Source: Alphaproteobacteria bacterium | GTDB taxonomy: Bacteria > Pseudomonadota > Alphaproteobacteria > Rhizobiales > Rhizobiaceae | DNA: 15,355 nt | Assembly (NCBI GenBank): GCA_030428345.1 | Contig: JAUIBM010000014.1 | Span: 1-15,355 of the forward strand | Direction: 5' to 3' | In this document: positions 12,922-15,355 of the stretch, in pieces | Layout of the letters: each line of letters starts with the position of its first letter | Position numbering within the stretch: the first letter of the stretch is position 1 | The notes under the pieces: model-generated | What the model was told of the DNA's origin: nothing | The model's input: only the letters and a program-made list of their open reading frames with translations | Databases searched by the model: none | Position numbers and translations under genes: made by a program

Positions 12922-12974
12922 AGGATATGAGACCCTTTGGTCTCGCGTCAATCGTCATGTGACCATTTGGTCTC
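12922..12974 (-). promoter_or_regulatory. Promoter of the ArsR-SRPBCC gene with two 16-bp operators
   Basis: On the minus strand TTGACG (-35, 12951-12946), 18 bp and TATCCT (-10, 12927-12922) lead to ATG 12915. Operator 1, GAGACC-CTTT-GGTCTC (12929-12944), fills the spacer. Operator 2, GTGACC-ATTT-GGTCTC (12959-12974), lies just upstream of the -35. They start exactly 30 bp apart, about three helical turns, so two dimers would sit on one face. Operator 2 is also closest to the divergent gene at 13089 and may influence it. Confidence 0.75.
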
Positions 12975-13088
12975 CTTTTATCCCGACATTGCCGACGGCG
13001 ACTCCCGGCGCGCCGCGCATGGCTCGTCTTGACCGCGCCGCGGCGAACTCCCATCTTCATTGGCCGGCCTGCCGCATCGGAGTACCGC

Positions 13089-14231
13089 TTGGAAACCGAA
13101 ACATCACGCTTCGCCCTCTCCCTTGCGACCGCCTCGCACTTCTCCGCCGCGCTCGACGAAACAGCGCATATTCCCTTGCCCGAGGACTGGTGGATCGCCG
13201 CAACCGATGTTGTGCGCTCGCGCGACGCGATCGCGGCGGGCCGCTACAAGGCGGTGAACATGGCGGGCGTATCGATGATCTCGGCGGCGATGAACGCGCT
13301 CGGAGAATTCGACGTGCCCTATGCCTTTGGCGGGGACGGCGCGATCGTGGCGATCGCGGAGGGCGAGGCCGGGCTGATCCGCGAGGTCCTTGCGAAGACG
13401 GTCACCCTGGCGCGCGAGGAAATGGACCTGGAATTGCGGGCGGCGCTGGTTCCGGTGGCGCGCCTGCGCGCCGACGGGTTCGACGTGCGGGTGGAGGCGG
13501 TGCGCATCTCCGATGCGATCCGCAATTTCGCCTTTTCCGGCGGCGGCGTCTCGCATGCCGAGCACCTGCTGAAAGCCGGCGAATACGCAGTCGCGGCGGC
13601 CGCCCCCGGCGAGCGGCCCGACCTGACCGGACTTTCCTGCCGGTGGACGCCGATCAGCGCGGCCGGGCGCAAGATCGTCTCGATCATCGTCGAGCCCGGA
13701 TCGGCCGCCTCGAAGACCGGCTTCACCGAATCAGGCCGGGCCTTCCTCGAACTGCTGGGCATGGAAGGCGATGGCGCGAGCCCGATCCCGCCGGCCGGCC
13801 CCGGCATCCAGTGGCCGGTCGAGGGCGTGGAACTGGAGGCGCGCGCCACGCGCGGCAAGCTGAGCGTGGCGGCGATGCGCCGAAAGCTGAACGTGCAGAC
13901 ATTCCTCGCCTGGCTGATCTTCAAGACCGGCATCCGGATCGGGACCTTCGACCCGAAGGTCTATCAGCGCGTCACCGGGCAGAATACCGATTTCAGAAAG
14001 CTGCAGGACGGACTGCGCATGACGCTCTCGTTCGACGAGGCGCAGTTGCGGCAGGTCGAGGCGTTCCTGGAGGATTTGCGCAGCCGCAAGCTGGTTCGCT
14101 ACGGGCTCTGCGTCCAGGAGAAGGCGGTGCTCACCTGCTTCGTGCCGTCGGTGACGGACGATGCGCATTTCCATTTCCTGGACGGGGCGGGCGGCGGCTA
14201 TGCCGGCGCGGCCTCCGCCATGCGCGAGTGA
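13089..14231 (+). CDS. DUF3095-family protein (nucleotide-cyclase-like)
   Basis: I chose TTG 13089 because GGAG lies 6 bases before it; the product is then 380 residues. A farther in-frame TTG at 13029 would add 20 residues without a ribosome binding site. The N-terminal part resembles a class III cyclase-like fold: WWIAATDVVRSRDAI with Asp40 in the place of the first metal ligand, AVNMAGVSMISAAMNALG, and AFGGDGAIVAI (GGDG at 81-84) like the second metal-binding turn. The rest matches my memory of DUF3095 proteins (LSCRWTPI, FLAWLIFKTGIRIGTFDP, TDFRKLQDGLRMTL, RYGLCVQEKAVLTCFVPSV). Whether such proteins make cyclic nucleotides is not established. It is divergent from the ArsR-SRPBCC gene, and its stop is 4 bp from the convergent PPOX gene. 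Confidence 0.82.
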   Translation: METETSRFALSLATASHFSAALDETAHIPLPEDWWIAATDVVRSRDAIAAGRYKAVNMAGVSMISAAMNALGEFDVPYAFGGDGAIVAIAEGEAGLIREVLAKTVTLAREEMDLELRAALVPVARLRADGFDVRVEAVRISDAIRNFAFSGGGVSHAEHLLKAGEYAVAAAAPGERPDLTGLSCRWTPISAAGRKIVSIIVEPGSAASKTGFTESGRAFLELLGMEGDGASPIPPAGPGIQWPVEGVELEARATRGKLSVAAMRRKLNVQTFLAWLIFKTGIRIGTFDPKVYQRVTGQNTDFRKLQDGLRMTLSFDEAQLRQVEAFLEDLRSRKLVRYGLCVQEKAVLTCFVPSVTDDAHFHFLDGAGGGYAGAASAMRE

Positions 14232-14235
14232 CCGC

Positions 14236-14847
14236 CTACCACAGCGTTTCCATGGCGCGGCCAGCCCATTTGTCGTCATAGTCCTTGCCGCCTACGCGAT
14301 CGGCCGACAGGAAGGCCAGAATCTCCCCGGCGCTGGGCAGGCTGGCCGGATCGACCTGCGCCGTCGCATCCCACAGCCGCGAGCGCACCAAGGCGCGGCC
14401 GCACTGGAAATAGACTGCGCTGGTGCGGATGACGATCACCGTGCGCGGCTCGCGCCCGTCCACCGCGAAGGAAGCCTTCACCGCCGGATCGGCGGTCAGA
14501 TGCGCCTCGCCATTGACGCGCAGGCAGTTGAGCGAGCCAGGCACCATGAAGCACAGCGCCACGCGCGGATCGCGCACGATGTTCCTCAGCGAATCGATGC
14601 GGTTGTTGCCGCGCCGGTCCGGCATCATCAGCGTGCGCTCGTCCTCGACCCGCACGAAGCCCGGCATGTCGCCGCGCGGGCTGCAATCCATGCCCTCCGA
14701 CCCGACGGTGGCCAGTGCGCAGAAGGGGGAGGCCTCGATGAAGGCGCGGTAATGCGGGATCACCTGCGGCACTTCCTTGACCAGCGAGGTCTCGCCCGGA
14801 ACGCCGTAAATCGCTTCCAGCTCCGCCACGGTTGCGATGCGCTGCAT
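14236..14847 (-). CDS. Pyridoxamine 5'-phosphate oxidase-like FMN flavoprotein (DR_2398/MSMEG_1061 type)
   Basis: The 203-residue product has a split-barrel FMN-binding core: FIEASPFCALATVGSEGMDC, SPRGDMPGFVRVED, TLMMPDRRGNNRIDSLRNIV and VALCFMVPGSLNCLRVNG. This pattern fits the PPOX-class FMN proteins of the DR_2398/MSMEG_1061 type rather than PdxH, whose phosphate-binding C-terminus is absent. Such proteins reduce or bind small heterocycles, heme or F420-like substrates; the actual substrate is unknown. ATG 14847 has an AAGGAG ribosome binding site that overlaps the end of dapE, and the gap is 4 bp, so both share a transcript. Its 3' end almost touches the facing DUF3095 gene. Confidence 0.87.
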   Translation of the reverse strand: MQRIATVAELEAIYGVPGETSLVKEVPQVIPHYRAFIEASPFCALATVGSEGMDCSPRGDMPGFVRVEDERTLMMPDRRGNNRIDSLRNIVRDPRVALCFMVPGSLNCLRVNGEAHLTADPAVKASFAVDGREPRTVIVIRTSAVYFQCGRALVRSRLWDATAQVDPASLPSAGEILAFLSADRVGGKDYDDKWAGRAMETLW

Positions 14848-14851
14848 GATG

Positions 14852-15355
14852 CTACTCCTTGCCGGGGAACCAGCTTTCCAGGAATTCCAGATAGATCGCC
14901 GTCAGGGTTTCCAGGTCCGCGAGCGCCACATGCTCGTCCACCTGGTGCATGGTCCGGCCGACGAGACCGAATTCCACCACCGGGCAATAATCCTTGATGA
15001 AGCGCGCATCGGAGGTGCCGCCGCCGGTCGAAAGCGCCGGCCGCCTGCCCGTGACATTGTGGACCGCCTGCGACAGCGCGCCGGTAAGCGCCTCGTCGCG
15101 CGTCAGGAAGACCGGGCTGACCCGGCCGACCCACTCCACCTGGAAAGCCGCCGGCCCGCCCTTGCCGCGGCGCAGCCTGCCATTGTTGGCCCCGGCCTCG
15201 AAGCGGCGCAGGATCTCGGCGCGAACGCCCTCGCCGTCCCACAAATCGCAGAAGCGGATGTTGAAGGCGGCGCTGGCGCTGGCCGGGATCACATTGGTGG
15301 CGCGGTTGCCGACATCGATGGAGGTCACCTCCAGATTGGTCGGCTGGAAGGCGTC
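14852..15355 (-). CDS. dapE: Succinyl-diaminopimelate desuccinylase, C-terminal part
   Basis: The frame is open to the right edge and gives the last 167 residues; the N-terminus with the first zinc ligands is outside. Recognisable blocks are FQPTNLEVTSIDVGNRATNV, NVIPASASAAFNIRF (dimerisation-domain strands), STGGGTSDARF (substrate-binding) and FGLVGRTMHQVDEHV, whose first His is the conserved last zinc ligand of M20 peptidase-like DapE. The enzyme hydrolyses N-succinyl-LL-diaminopimelate in lysine and peptidoglycan precursor synthesis. It ends at TAG 14854-14852, inside the ribosome binding region of the PPOX gene. Confidence 0.95.
   Translation of the reverse strand, partial: DAFQPTNLEVTSIDVGNRATNVIPASASAAFNIRFCDLWDGEGVRAEILRRFEAGANNGRLRRGKGGPAAFQVEWVGRVSPVFLTRDEALTGALSQAVHNVTGRRPALSTGGGTSDARFIKDYCPVVEFGLVGRTMHQVDEHVALADLETLTAIYLEFLESWFPGKE

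Noticed and set aside
12785..14281. 498-residue plus-strand frame
   Set aside because: It is a different frame from the DUF3095 protein and crosses the divergent promoter; its Arg/Gly/Ala content marks it as a shadow.
1..15355. CRISPR arrays, rRNA and tRNA genes
   Set aside because: I looked for regularly spaced repeats and tRNA cloverleaf or rRNA signature sequences and found none.

Overview
The window looks like alphaproteobacterial chromosome, most likely Hyphomicrobiales (Rhizobiales). The reasons are the high GC of its right two thirds, the order rmuC / def-fmt-truA / dapE familiar from that order, and a palindromic repeat at 5219-5262 whose core (TTGTCCGAAAA / ACTTTTCGG) resembles the RIME-type repeats common in rhizobial genomes. 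This assignment is inference; no rRNA or other diagnostic gene is present.

Left part (1-4050), accessory DNA. On the minus strand, a distinctly AT-rich gene for an exported protein of unknown function (852-1670) is followed 14 bp later by a 48-codon reading frame (691-837). After one in-frame TAG this continues as a Hint (intein/Hedgehog-type autoprocessing) protein that runs off the left edge (1-687). Next come a truncated IS3-type OrfA (1846-2037) and a complete but dead ISAs1-family element. That element is delimited to the base: inverted repeats at 2068-2084 and 3249-3265, and a 10-bp target duplication at 2058-2067 / 3266-3275. Its transposase frame keeps the DDE codons but has two nonsense codons. 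A small exported protein with six cysteines (3444-4043) closes this part.

Middle part (4049-7619). An HxlR-type regulator (minus) diverges from a small tautomerase (plus) across a 12+12-bp inverted repeat. Three consecutive strong hairpins (5167-5305) separate the tautomerase from an ArsR regulator, which overlaps a double-SRPBCC protein by ATGA. A membrane-anchored or exported unknown protein (6744-7619, minus) follows, with less GC-rich composition than its surroundings.

Right part (7753-15355), mostly core. rmuC (minus) diverges from def. A FitA/FitB-type (VapBC) toxin-antitoxin pair with its own palindromic operator sits between def and fmt, and fmt overlaps truA by one base (TGATG). Facing truA is a fused ArsR-SRPBCC protein. 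Its promoter carries two 16-bp palindromes exactly 30 bp apart, one of them between the -35 and -10, and its mRNA may be leaderless. A cyclase-like DUF3095 protein diverges from it. At the right edge dapE (partial) leads into a PPOX-type flavoprotein gene in an apparent operon.

The housekeeping genes concern formyl-Met handling (Fmt adds the formyl group, Def removes it), tRNA pseudouridylation (TruA), DNA maintenance (RmuC) and lysine/diaminopimelate synthesis (DapE). The accessory genes look like separate acquisitions: toxin-antitoxin, regulator plus SRPBCC modules, insertion sequences and secreted unknowns. The least explained part is the left-edge Hint locus with its AT-rich exported neighbour. 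I do not see a complete, clearly new defence or secretion system.
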